64,000 bases of DNA from Mermis nigrescens (Eukaryota; Nematoda; Enoplea; Mermithida; Mermithidae): NCBI GenBank assembly GCA_036768485.1, contig JAVLUZ010000165.1:1364001-1428000 (forward strand), read 5' to 3'. Shown here one piece after another: positions 53,485 to 64,000 of the stretch. The stretch's first letter is position 1. Every line of letters starts with the position of its first letter. A program made the position numbers and the translations under genes. The notes below the pieces were generated by a model. That model ran no database searches. It was not told where the DNA came from and worked only from the letters and a program-made list of their open reading frames with translations.

Positions 53485-56400
53485 CTTAAGATATGGAAGA
53501 TATATATGAAAAGTTTAGACGAAATATCTAAAATAATAGATAATACTCGTACGAACTTGTACAGCTGGAAATAATGGAAACTTTAGAATGTTAGAAAATT
53601 TTAGAATATAGAATATAAAAAGAATATAAAATAAAATAAAAAAATAAATAACAAAATGTAAATGAAAAATGTAATCATAAAACATGAAAAATTCCGAAAA
53701 AAAATCGAAAACTGAGTAAATTTTACAACGTTTAATAAAAAATGTGTCAATGGCGCGAAGAGCAGAAAATTTGATAATTTCAAGCAGAAACATAGCTAAA
53801 ACGCTTTAAAAATCACATTTTCTACATTTGTTGGTAATCGGCTATTCTGGGGTCAGCAGTCATTCTGCGGGGGTCGATCCCAGCTCCAAGCACTTATGGA
53901 TAGTACGTAACATTCTTCTTAAAAAAATTACTTAGCTTCATTTAAAATTCAAATTACCATCAGATTAAGTGACCCTTTGAATGGCGGTTTCCAGGTTAAT
54001 TTGACGGTTTTGTCGTCTAATAGCTCAGCCTTCAACGAATGAGGAGCCGTTTCTGGTTCTTAATAAAAAAATTAAGATTTATTATTTAAGAATAACAATT
54101 ATGTATCGATTTTTTTGAGAATTCTACTTACTTTCTCTATTTCAAGGAATGCATAAGAATTTTTTTACTGGACTCAAGGTCTGACACTAAAACAATTTCA
54201 CTTAATATTGTACTACTTGAAAAACTAAGTTATGATTAGCTTGAAATGAGATCATAAAGTGCTATGCAAATTCTTTTAATCACAAATGGTTATCAGTCAA
54301 CATACGTGTTTAGCGCGTAAATTCTGCGGAATGGTGAGAATCTAGTTTTTTTAGAGGGACCCTAAATTTTCGAAGGTAAAAAATAGTCGAAAGATTGATG
54401 GTTTAGCTAAAATTTCCATTTTTTTCGATTTTTGTTATTCAGCTCTATCATTGCACGTAAAAATATCGCAAAATCACTTAAAAAATTCAGCAAATGTAAT
54501 TTTGGGGTTTGCGGTAGAGGCTCACTTTTTGGTGGGGAGATTCCAATTACCTGAATATTTCAGTCCATACGAGGTCGTGGTCAAGAATCAGCACAGCACA
54601 TGCAAGTGAAATTTTGGGTTTAGACCACACGTAGACTTGGGTAATTTGGAAGGGCGGTTCGAACACCCAGTCTAAAACCACCCCCCCCAATCAATAAACT
54701 TCCAGATTAATTTTTGGTGCTATTCTTGGCATGCAGAATTTGATGGGCCAGACCCTTAAAACAAATTTTACAAACAATATCAAAAAGAAAAGAGGAAAAG
54801 ACTATTACCTCATTGCTTACTCTATTTTATGGAGTCTGGAGAAAATAAGAAAAACTAAGGCCAAAAATAAAGAAAATAACGCTTTCCTGCGAAAATTCTC
54901 AAAATTCACCAAAATATGTGAAATAAAAAACTTTTCTGTGACATTTAACTCTCCAGACCGGCCATGCTTTGCAGCTATGATCAGCAACAAAATTATCCTT
55001 AGCACTTGGAGCAGATGAAAAATCATTTGTGTAAATAGAAGCCAAAAATGTCTATAAATGTGAAGCTTATCCAAAAATTGTCCTAAAGCGTTACAGCATG
55101 AGTTTTTTGAGTAAGTATAAACAGGGTGGTCCAAAAAACACTACCCGAGTTCAACGTCATATGTCAAGAACCAGGCTAGGCAGGAGCTTGATATTCTTTT
55201 AAACGACAGACAAAAAGGTCCACAGTAAGACTGTGTATTTTTGAAATACATATCAAAGCCGTTCTTTAGACGTTGCGCATTATTTAAAAGAAGGCATATT
55301 TCGAAAAAACAAGAAATTTTATAGCTCAGGTAAACAGTTTTGCGAAGAAAGTCTCTGCTGTTTGCGCATATAGTAAAAATGCAATTTAAAAAACACCATT
55401 TTTCAACGTTTCTTATCGCGCACATTCATTCGCATTGAAAAATTGCGAAACAAACAAAAAAGATTTTCAAAAATTGAATTCTGGGGGGTGGATTTCGGTT
55501 TCTGAGGGGTATTCGGCCTTCCGAGGGATGCATACCCCTAGCTTCCCCCTACGCCCACGTGTGCTTATATCTCAATAAAGAACAAATTGAATGAGTGATG
55601 TGATTGGCGGAACAAGGAAAGTGATCTATAAACACAGATACTTAATCGGGTATGCAGTATTTTTACAAAATAAGTACTTTTTAAAAATTAAAATTTTTAT
55701 CTATACGGAATTAGATATCAGCGCAAGATTGCATTTGTCTTGCAGAGCTGTTTTCCCTTATTTTAAAAAAAAATTAGTTGCCTAGCTGTCGCGGTTCTGA
55801 AGCTATGCCATAGAAACGTGAGTAGTATTTTTTGACCACCCTGTATATAAGTACAGATGGTTGCAATATACTAAATTAGTTCAGTTATATATCGGACACA
55901 TTAATCTATCACATTAAAACTGAGTCGACGAATATCCTGATGACCGAAAAGGCAGAAAAAAGTTTATAACTATAGGGGTTTTTTCTTGTTTTATTCGTAC
56001 GTTTAGTATTCCAGTCTTAGATCGTCTTTGTTCCTATGAATTAGATATAAAATTGAAATTTAAAATCTGTATAAAATTTTAATTTTAAATATGAAAATGT
56101 TTAAAATTTAAAATTTTCTGCACATATTCAGATGAAGAATGAACTAAATTTATAACTGACAATTCAAAATGAGCGCAATCGTGTATCACTAGATCGTCTT
56201 GTTTATTCATTTTATTATTAGGTTTTTAGGCTCTTTTCGAATTGTAGCACAAAGCAATATATTTTTGTTTGCAGGTACTTAAAAATTATCACCTGACCCC
56301 TATCGTCATCAAGAACGCTTAAATAAGCCTCTGATCACCCAAGAGATCCTGTTGCAGAATGAGTACGTTGCAGAATTAATTATCTAACAAACAAATTGAG

Positions 56401-59400
56401 CATTACGATAAATGTAAATGTATTCTATAAAAATTATAAAAATTATGCAGAAAATATTTAGGAACAAAAATGTTTACATCTATACACATAAATTTTATTT
56501 TTTTTAATAAATATTTATAAATGCAATAAAAAATATAAAATACATAAAATTGAAATTAAAATAATAGCACACAACATTTGCGCATAATGCGCGAATGAAG
56601 TGACAGGAGTTCATTGAAAATGTTAAGTTGTGCTATTATGGGAAAGATAAATAATGTTGAATGGCCGAAATTTCTAGGTCAAAATGCCAAGATTTCGAAA
56701 ATTTTCGAGATATTATCGTATTAAATGAATACAGGTTAAGTTTTAAAAGGAACTCATATTCCGTCGATGTGATTTTTGCTATTCGCCCATTTTATCATTC
56801 ATAAAATTCTGACTATTTCTGCGATTTTTATTAGCTGACATAGTTGCGAATTAATTACAATTAAAAGCTTGGAGATAGCTGAGTGCTTTGTAAAAACGAT
56901 TTTAAGGCTAAAAATGAATAATATCGCGTTAGAACCATCGTTTTTGAACATTGGTGGCCATAGCTTTACACTTTTTGGACTCAAAATCACAATTTAGCCC
57001 TTTTGTAAGTCGGTAAAACAGCTATAAATCATTTTGAAACTCATGAAAAACAGCTATATAGCATTTTCCAACTCACGCGGTATGTTTCTGAGCCCAAAAA
57101 AGCAATTTAGCTGGTTTTCTGAGCGCAGAAAAAGCTATATAGCAATGTTTTTTCGGCTAGAATGAACTATTTAGCTATCAGTGTTTTAAAGCTCAGAAAG
57201 GTAAGTAATAATCCCTCTCACCTCCCCATGCCCATGTATGCCAGTTTAGCAAGGATTCAACGACCTAGAAAACCCTAAATATCTGAATTAGTGCCCAAAA
57301 TCAGTGTTTTTCGTCTGTTTACCAGTGCTTTGTACGATTCTCGCCGGATCGCTGGTGCCCAATTCATTCGTCGCAGTCAGTGTAATCTCATATATTGAAA
57401 ATGAAGTCAAACCAGTGATATTATACTCATTTCCACTTATTTCTTTGATGGTGTGTTCCACTGGACGGCGAGCGTGTCTTAAATATAGCAACAGCGATGT
57501 ATTAGGACCAATTAGCAAGGATGCCACTGGAAAGCCAAAGCACAGGAAATCTAGGGGAACTGAAATAAGTTTTCTTTAGTGCCTTTTTAGTCTCCAAGAC
57601 GGTAGAAATGCGTCAAAAGCGTCATTTTTGGCATTTCCGACGATGCACTATCATTCTAGAACGTTTTGGTGTTAAAACTTTTAGAGAAGTATCGAAAAAT
57701 TTAAATAAATTGAATAAAGTAAGTCAAAAACGGAGTATATATGGAGCCAAGTGCCGAAAAAATATAATTTCATAGCTAAAAACGATTTAAAAAGCAACCT
57801 TTTCTACGAATTTTAGGAAAACCGTAAATTATGAGGCGAGGTAGTCGAAAAAATTTCTGGGTGATTTGAAAGTCTTCCTACGAGGATTGATAATTGCCTA
57901 AATCCCAAAGATCATGTCTAGATACCATATTCGAAGGGATTCGACCGAAATTCTGGATATACGAGGTCAAAAGTGCACTAAAGTATTCGCTCTGTTATCA
58001 ATCGTTTTATTAAAAATATATTTTATCTAAAAGTCGCAAATTTTTTGAGCGATATGTCTGATTCATAGGTCGGCAGCAGCCAAATTCCGTGGATTCAATG
58101 AGGCAAAATAGCCAAAAAATTGCACTGAAAATTAAATGCTGAGATCGATTTGGGAGGGAGTCTGCCGCCTGACTCTGGGGTCCAGGGCCCAGTTTCCTGT
58201 GCACAGTGATCATAGCCGACAATTGAATCACTCCTGATATGTGCAACCAAATTTACTACTAGCTCCTAACTCCTGATAGCTATTTGCAACGGGCCCAGAC
58301 CCTCTACCACGCCCATATGTGGTCCCATCATTCAATCACTTGGAGACCAAAGGAGCAAAGGATCAAAAGGATATAAATGTTCTAAATCACGCGTTTGAGT
58401 AGAAATAGTCCAATCTGAATTCCGATTCATTCAGCGTGAACTATAGAATTTGAGTATTTAGAAGTGCTTGAAAGCGACCTAAAAATTGTATGGTACTTTT
58501 TGCTCTATTTTAACTTAAACTAATTTTCAATGTAATTCCAGCTCAAATACTCACCGTTTGACCCCAGCTTAGGCCAGGCTGACCTCACCTCGACGGGCCA
58601 TGCTGAACACCTACGACTGCAAGCTGTCATGTCTTTCTTTATACACAGGTCCTATGAATGATAAATACATGTGTCCAAGGCACTAAAGATAGTACTGTAG
58701 TCTTGCGAGGCCTGAGGTAAAATTTGAATGCGAGGTCTTTTCTGATAAATCACATGATTTTGAACCCAATTTTCACGAATTTATACAGCCAGAGGACTAG
58801 TTCTTTGCGGTAATTATAGATGAACTCATTGCATCCCAAAAACTTCTCGCACACCAGCTAAAAACGCTTTCAGCGAAAGGCGCTAACTTGTGCAAAGCGA
58901 ATTGCTAGTATCAGATTAGCTTACATACATTATAAGCAAAGATTCAATGTCGATAAAAACAATACCTACTGATAACGTATACCTAAATTTTTAAATGACA
59001 TAAAAATAAGTAAATTCACTTTTCCTCCTTTTATTGAAGCAATGACCCTCCGAGGCCCTAAACAAGTTGGAGTAAAAAAAGCCGGTAGCCCCTGCCTAAA
59101 ATCACCACTGGTGAGCTCACGTTTCCGAAAAATGACCGAGGTTTGAAACCTAGATTATGAGGAGGAATAAAGCTGATCACAAGACACCTTAATTATTTGC
59201 GATCTAATCCGTAGAAAAATGATTAAAGCTTGCATCAAATTGTGAAAGGAATAATTATCGAAATAATCATCAAATTGTCAAATTTATTGAATTGCCATTA
59301 AACAAACGGCTGGGTGTGTTCTGCATGATCGAATATGCATCCCTTTCGAAATGAACGTATTATATCAAATTTAAGCAATTTATGAGAAAAGAATCGCCAA

Positions 59401-62400
59401 AAGGTGTCACGAAAAATCGGCGCTATGTAGATTAAATTAATTTCGCGAATAATGTACACATAAAGATACATAATACTACTTGATATCTGTAATAAAACAA
59501 AATTATGAAAACTAATATCCATATATCTTCCCAACAACTTTTAATACTAGTACGCTTAAAATAAACTGCGGAAGATAAAATTTCAGCAAATTATTTCAAC
59601 AGTGTTACTTTAACTTTTCAAATGTCGGATGATAAAATGCCAGAAACAAAGAGCATCACCATTTTTTGCTAATTATCAACCAGCTTTAAAATTGATTGCT
59701 TATTTGTTCATTTTCAATAATGCGGTCGTTTACCAGCTAATTTACGCATACACGTATCTTTTGATTACTTCATGCAGTACGTCAAAGTATAGGTGACGGG
59801 CCATTTCCGGCCAAAGTCATCGTCGTACGGTTCCCAAACTATTTTAATCGAATATGGCGTTGTATCAATTGTTCTTAGGTTTTTAGGAATGTCCGGTTTA
59901 GCTGTAATAATAAATTTTTTTTGAAATTGAAAGTGAAATAATTAAAATGCTAGCACAACGAGCTGAAAGCAACTCAAAGACCATAAAAAGATTGAAAAGA
60001 CTTAGGTTGATCGAAAACAACTTTATGATTCAGTCTTCAACGCGGCTTAAATATTAAGATAAAGAATGATTTTCAATTTGTCGGGAAACTATTTGACAAA
60101 TTAGTGAAGATTTAAAAAACGCATTAGTTAAAAATAAATTGAATTAAGAAAATGAAGAAAATGGAGAATGTTCGGGAGGATCCGAAAGAGGCGACAAGCC
60201 GATGTTACAAATCATAAATCGACTTGTAGTAACACAAAAGTTTGAGACTAGTTGCACTAAACTTGTTAATACATTGTGTAAGAAAACTTTTGGCCGGCTG
60301 CCAGCCGTTCGTCGTTTCGCGTGCTGTGGTAATCATGTTATTCTAAGCTAATTTAAATTTTGAGGCTTATTCGGTTCTGTCATCAATTTGATCAGCTGTG
60401 TCAAAAGATCGTGTCCCAACACTGCCACCGTCCCAACACTGCCACCGTCTCAACACTGCCACCGTCTCAACACTGCTACTAGTCCCAACACTGCCACTGC
60501 GAGTCCCAAGCACTGCCACCGCGAGTCCCAACATTGCCACCGCGAGTCCCAACATTGCCAACACGTTGTGTATTGGAATGCACATGCACGGAAATTTTGT
60601 TGCAAAAACGCTTAACATTTGGGGCATGCATGGGGGGAGGGAGTTGTAAACATACGTGAGCAGCAAGAAAATTCTGGGGGAAGGATGGGTAAAATCACCA
60701 AAAATGTTACTTAAAATAGAATTCTGGGGAGGGGGTTTTAACTTTTCGGGGTGGGGGGTACAAGCTTTCCACGTCCATGTGTGGTTGTAAAACCCTCAAA
60801 ATGTAAACTCCCCAGAATCAGGCGGATCTCCCGCAATTGTTTTTTTGACTTTTTCCTTAATGTTTGTCCCATAAGATCCACTCCACGAATTTAGTCGCTG
60901 CTCACATGCAATTAAAAGCATTAAGTACATAATGTTCATGGATTATAATGGTGGGGTCGCCAGTGAAGGGTAAAATCAAGAGCTTGTTAGATGCTAAATC
61001 TTAAAATTTTTTGTGTAGTAATTTTATGTTGCATTTATGATGTATTGCCATGTCGAAGTTGCCTAGAAATGGGCTAATTTGTAATTAAAGCAATCTTTGA
61101 TACCTAACCTCTGAACATCTCAGTGGAGGTAATACCCCCTCTCACCACTCACGATATGCATGTTCGATTCCGCGTCACCTTCCGCATGATTTCAGCCTAT
61201 CAAATACGTACGTACCATGCATGCCCCAAATGTTAAGCGTTTTTGCAACAAAATTTCCGTGCATGTGCATCCCAACACACAACGTGTTGGCAGTGTTGGG
61301 ACTCGCGGTGGCATTGTTGGGACTCGCGGTGGGTATTAGTGCATTACGTGCACAGTTCCCAAGAACAATGAACAGTGCACAGGCCCGCAGATAGGTGCAG
61401 CACGTGCACAATTCAAGTAATGGTACTTGGGTAATTCTTCACTTTAGGTCCTACCGAATTTTTTCTGTTTTTCGACCTTTATTGCTCGGTTGCGATCACA
61501 CGTGAACGTGGGGGTTGGGGGTACCTTCAGAAATCAAAATACCCCCTTCCCAAGAATTCAATTTTTAAAATAATTTTTCGCCATTTTTTATATCAATGGA
61601 GAGTGCCCGATGAGAAACGTTGAAAAATGGTGCGGCCTGATTTTGAGAGTAAGTAACGAAGTTATAAGTGAACCATTTATGTTCACCAGGTTTCACAAAC
61701 AACACAAAAAAGCTAAAAAACGGGATAGAAAATGCGAATTTCAGTTTTTATTTTCATAATCAAGACATAGGGTAGGGACTACTGCATAAATGCCCATTTT
61801 CTGTATGCATACCGATTAGGGAAGTTGACCTGCAAAATAGTGATCATGTTAGGGTCATTAAGCACCTTATTTATTATTAGGGTGTCAGTAACTTTAAGCA
61901 AACAAACCCGACATAACATAAAGTCTTCTATATTATTATAACTGTGCACGTAGGTACTGCACCTGCGAACCTGTATGCTGTTCACAGTTTTAGGTAACTG
62001 TGCGCGTAATACACTAATACCCTCGCGGTGGCAGTGTTGGGACGGTGGCAGTGTTGTGATGTTGGCAGTATTGGGACTCGCGATGGCAGTGTTAGGACTC
62101 GCAGTGGCAGTGTTGGGACTGGTGGCAGTGTTAGGACGGTGGCAGTGTTGGGACGGTGGCAGTGTTGGGACGGTGGCAGCGTTGGGACTACACCTTTCAA
62201 AATGTCTGGCAGTTTTTGTAACTAGTAGGAAGGTTATTTATTCTGGCTTTAAACAATGTAACAATTTTTCTGATTGAAGATATTGTCAAGAGTCGGGATG
62301 TAAAGAAGCTGCTGCCACGAATAAAAAGCCGACAGTTAGCCAGAGCTTTTTATCCATTATAAATAATGACATTTTTGTCAATCTAATGCAACAAGTTTCA

Positions 62401-62850
62401 AGATTCTATCTTCCTACTAAACCAAGTAATGATGCAGCATCGTGATGTAGTCTCTATTGTGTCACTCTGTGTATTTAGGCAAAAAAATAAAAATGTGTCA
62501 GCGATTACATCGAAGCAACGCTAATTTCGTATCGAAGTTCCAATATACGCCTAACTTCAATTTTTTTCTCTTTTTTATTTCAATTTAGAATCACTCCGCA
62601 AGTAATTAATATCCAAATTCTTAATAAATTGTTAAAATATTATCCAAAAATCGTTTAAATTCATTATTTGAAATAAATTACGAAGCTTTAGTTGGCATTT
62701 TAAAGTCGGATTCGCCTGGATACGCCGAAGCTGCAAAAATTTTCAACCGATTAGCAATTAGTGTATAACACGACCCGCTAATACGAATAGCTGAAACTTT
62801 TAACTTTTAAGTGCCCGGCGGAATCGGGCCGATAATTTGGAATAAGCTGC
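53280..62850 (-). CDS. Fibronectin type III repeat protein (partial, disrupted)
   Basis: Extracellular-type protein with several FN3 domains, as in cell-adhesion molecules, receptor phosphatases and matrix proteins. Supported exons in transcript order: 62850-62785, 62730-62682, 59901-59769, 57559-57323, 54058-53958, 53484-53280. Junctions from 57559 downwards are in phase (1, 0). Signatures include PDIPKNLRTIDTTPYSIKIV followed by W, TSFSIYEITLTATNELGTSD, and APHSLKAELLDDKTVKLTW with PP. At least one exon is missing between 59769 and 57559 and one between 62682 and 59901. The 5' end lies beyond what I could resolve. The last exon needs a one-base shift near 53380, and the first domain has an in-frame TAA at 62807-62809. 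I saw no transmembrane exon, and the last frame ends at a TGA (53280-53282). Confidence 0.78.
53958..54058 (-). CDS. FN3 gene exon: first half of an FN3 domain
   Basis: Acceptor TTTTATTAAG, donor ATG|GTAATT, phase 1 to 0. EPETAPHSLKAELLDDKTVK and LTWKPPFKGS are classic FN3 A-B-C strands. It joins the exon at 57323 in phase. Confidence 0.85.
54835..54985 (-). repeat. R2 repeat fragment in an FN3 gene intron
   Basis: AGTCTGGAGAAAATAAG and CCAGACCGGCCATGCTTTGC mark the two ends of R2 in reverse. It lies between FN3 exons. Confidence 0.5.
55121..55844. mobile_element. Mariner-like non-autonomous element with nested R1
   Basis: The left end ACAGGGTGGTCCAAAAAACA and the reverse complement of the right end ACAGGGTGGTCAAAAAATAC form a TIR. 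Imperfect matching continues for about 70 bp (both arms reach CTAGGCA), and TA-rich sequence flanks both ends. The 724 bp include a 5'-truncated R1 (55390-55563). No intact transposase. The ends resemble mariner/IS630 types; that is inference. Confidence 0.75.
56562..56638. repeat. 77-base hairpin
   Basis: TAATAGCACACAAC and ATTT on the left pair with AAAT, GTTGTGCTATTA on the right. An inner AATGAA/TTCATT stem closes a loop of about 10 bases. It could be a tiny MITE or a hairpin RNA; nothing distinguishes these here. Confidence 0.5.
57323..57559 (-). CDS. FN3 gene exon: one compact FN3 domain
   Basis: Acceptor ACTTATTTCAG, donor G|GTAAAC, phase 1 to 1. TSLLLYLRHA is followed by GNEYNITGLTSFSIYEITL and TATNELGTSDPA. 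It has the full E-F-G strand pattern and lacks the usual first Trp. Confidence 0.85.
57600..57905 (+). repeat. R4 dispersed repeat
   Basis: TTTTTGGCATTTCCGACGATG, GCCAAGTGCCGAAAAAATA and GGGTGATTTGAAAGTCTTCC follow the R4 order. It lies immediately upstream of an FN3 exon on the minus strand. Confidence 0.5.
59769..59901 (-). CDS. FN3 gene exon: first half of an FN3 domain
   Basis: Acceptor TTATTACAG, donor GTAATC, phase 1 to 2. KPDIPKNLRTIDTTPYSIKI, then VWEPYDDD and WPVTYTLTYC match FN3 strands A to C. Confidence 0.82.
60410..62190. mobile_element. Nested fold-back element with GGCAGTGTTGGGAC arrays
   Basis: The left array (60410-60565) repeats GTCCCAACACTGCCACC about nine times. Complementary arrays lie at 61283-61331 and 62024-62190. 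Flanking unique blocks are also inverted: CGCTTAACATTTGGGGCATG (60609) against CATGCCCCAAATGTTAAGCG (61221), and GGTATTAGTGCATTACGTGC (61330) against GCGCGTAATACACTAATACC (62000). So two inverted pairs sit side by side. Non-coding. Confidence 0.8.
61497..61632 (-). repeat. R1 fragment inside the nested fold-back element
   Basis: CACACGTGAACGTGGGGGT, AAAATACCCCCTTCCCAAGA and GATGAGAAACGTTGAAAAATG. The 5' third of R1 is missing. Confidence 0.6.
62682..62730 (-). CDS. FN3 gene exon: last strand of the same FN3 domain
   Basis: Acceptor TTTTTGCAG, donor GTAATTT, phase 1 to 2. It continues as SAYPGESDFKMPTKA, resembling the FN3 'A.n..G.S' end. The exit phase does not fit the exon at 59901, so at least one exon is missing between them. 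Confidence 0.45.
62785..62850 (-). CDS. FN3 gene exon: end of one FN3 domain, with premature stop
   Basis: Acceptor TTCTAG, donor C|GTATTA, phase 1 to 1. SLFQIIGPIPPGT is followed by TAA (62807-62809) exactly where FN3 domains usually have the Tyr of 'PGT.Y.L.V.A', and then KLKVSAI resumes in the same frame. Confidence 0.55.
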
Positions 62851-63289
62851 CTAGAACTGTACTTTAAGCTGTTTTAAATTCTTTTCGGGCTTTTCTCGGT
62901 CCATTAGCCAGCAGCATACTAACAAGCCAACCGTCGAGTAAGAGATTTTTGACTAACGAACCTAAAGGCTGATTATAATTACTTCCTCGCTATTGTTGAA
63001 TTTTCGCCGCATTTAATTTAAGTTTTAACGCCAAAGCCAAAACGATTGTGTGGTCTAGAAGCGCAAGCCCAGCTCACAGCCCATATTTTTTTCCTGTACT
63101 TAACTATTGAATTTCCCGATGTTTTCAATATTATTCTCAACGAGGAAGTTTGAAGAAACCAAGGCTATGGGACTATCTACGAGAATGACCATATGATAAA
63201 TTACGCATTAGATAAATTAATCAAATTTTAATTGGTGTGCTCAATCATTCACCATAATGTAAGATAATGATGACTAAGAAACAGATATG

Positions 63290-63660
63290 TACAGCATTGA
63301 AATTCTGGGTAGAGAAGAAATTTTAAAGTACCTTTATTGGCTTAAAAAGGTGGATACGTGTCAAAAACATTATTTTTCGGCGTTTCTGACGACGCTTTAT
63401 CTTATCGGAGCGTAAAAACATCAGAAAGGCTTCGAAAAAATACAAAAAAACATCCGATTAAATTGAGAAAAATATCGTCAAAAAATAAATCTATGGCGCG
63501 AAGCGCCCAAAATTTCACACTTGGAGCACACGGATAGCTAAAAACGCTTAAAAAAGTACCTTTTCCATGAACATTTCGGGAAATCGCGAATTTTAGGGAG
63601 GACGATAAAATTTCTGTAGGGATGAGGTGAAAACTTTTCTGCAGGGGGAGCCGAAATCGA
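63290..63660 (+). repeat. R4 dispersed repeat, most complete copy
   Basis: About 370 bp: TTATTTTTCGGCGTTTCTGA, ATGGCGCGAAGCGCCCAAAAT, GGATAGCTAAAAACGCTT and GGGATGAGGTGAAAACTTTT. The GGCGCGAAGCGCC core is a palindrome. Confidence 0.55.
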
Positions 63661-64000
63661 AAAAATAGAAAAAATGAAAAAAATAAAAATTCTCCTCAAT
63701 GCTAATAAGCATTACTGAATAGGCGAAAATCAAAACGTAAAGGATTTATGGAAAACAAGGATTTTATCCGACTATTCAAACATTCAATGCAGAAATTTTG
63801 CACAAATAGCGAGCGAGATATCATTCATACGTCGAAATTGGACAATTAAAACAAACTTAGCAAAATATGAACGAACGAGGTACAAATATAAATCACTTAC
63901 CTTGGATTGCATAAATGACACAAAAGGATTAAATTAATAATTTTTAAATTCTTAACGTATAAATTTTTTCGATATAATTTGGTCAACAGCGGAACTGTGA

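Noticed and set aside
60388..60666. ORFs of repeated His-Cys-His and Val-Leu units; CRISPR-like regular repeats
   Set aside because: They follow a 17-18 bp tandem repeat with no distinct spacers and occur as inverted arrays in a eukaryotic intron.
62690..62880. Plus-strand peptides AEAAKIFNRLA and VPGGIGP, the latter resembling a folate-dehydrogenase motif
   Set aside because: The match is only seven residues, the frame closes quickly, and the minus strand reads as an FN3 domain end (PPGT...KLKVSAI, SAYPGES).

Overview
The window looks like nuclear DNA of a nematode. It is AT-rich and intron-rich, and it holds four multi-exon genes of nematode character: an astacin metalloprotease with a C-terminal run of ShKT domains, a ZP-domain cuticlin-like cuticle protein, a seven-transmembrane receptor resembling the SRA/SRAB chemoreceptor families, and a fibronectin type III (FN3) protein. 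Introns of up to about 6 kb and a heavy load of short inverted-repeat elements are unlike compact Caenorhabditis-type genomes. A lineage outside the rhabditids is possible, but the species cannot be fixed from the sequence.

Layout: 932-13397 (+) astacin/ShKT gene, 8 exons. 13.4-20.6 kb, no gene seen, repeats only. 20605-34736 (-) ZP cuticlin gene, 6 well-supported exons, with a possible signal-peptide exon at 36904-36963. 37577-38460, a very long (TAA)n tract. 38.5-41.5 kb, repeats. 41577-44382 (+) 7TM receptor, 4 exons. 44.98-48.3 kb, a fold-back element with long inverted arms. 48.3-53.2 kb, more inverted-arm elements, a tRNA-like sequence and small repeats. 53280-62850 (-) FN3-repeat gene, incomplete at its 5' end, with one frameshift and one in-frame stop. 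A further fold-back element lies at 60.4-62.2 kb inside an intron of that gene.

Exon models were built by hand. Consecutive exons were joined only where an AG/GT boundary, codon phase and family-conserved residues agreed. The astacin (apart from two single-base frameshifts in exon 6), cuticlin and receptor chains close perfectly in phase. The four disruptions (two in astacin exon 6, one in an FN3 exon, one stop in another FN3 exon) may be assembly errors or real lesions. The four genes are not an operon: they sit on both strands, kilobases apart. The protease and cuticlin both belong to families that act in or on extracellular matrix or cuticle.

Most of the rest is repeats. At least six families of about 150-370 bp elements recur in both orientations, several with short terminal inverted repeats. 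Several larger elements have arms built of short motifs in opposite orientation. I saw no rRNA genes, CRISPR arrays, viral genes or intact transposase genes.
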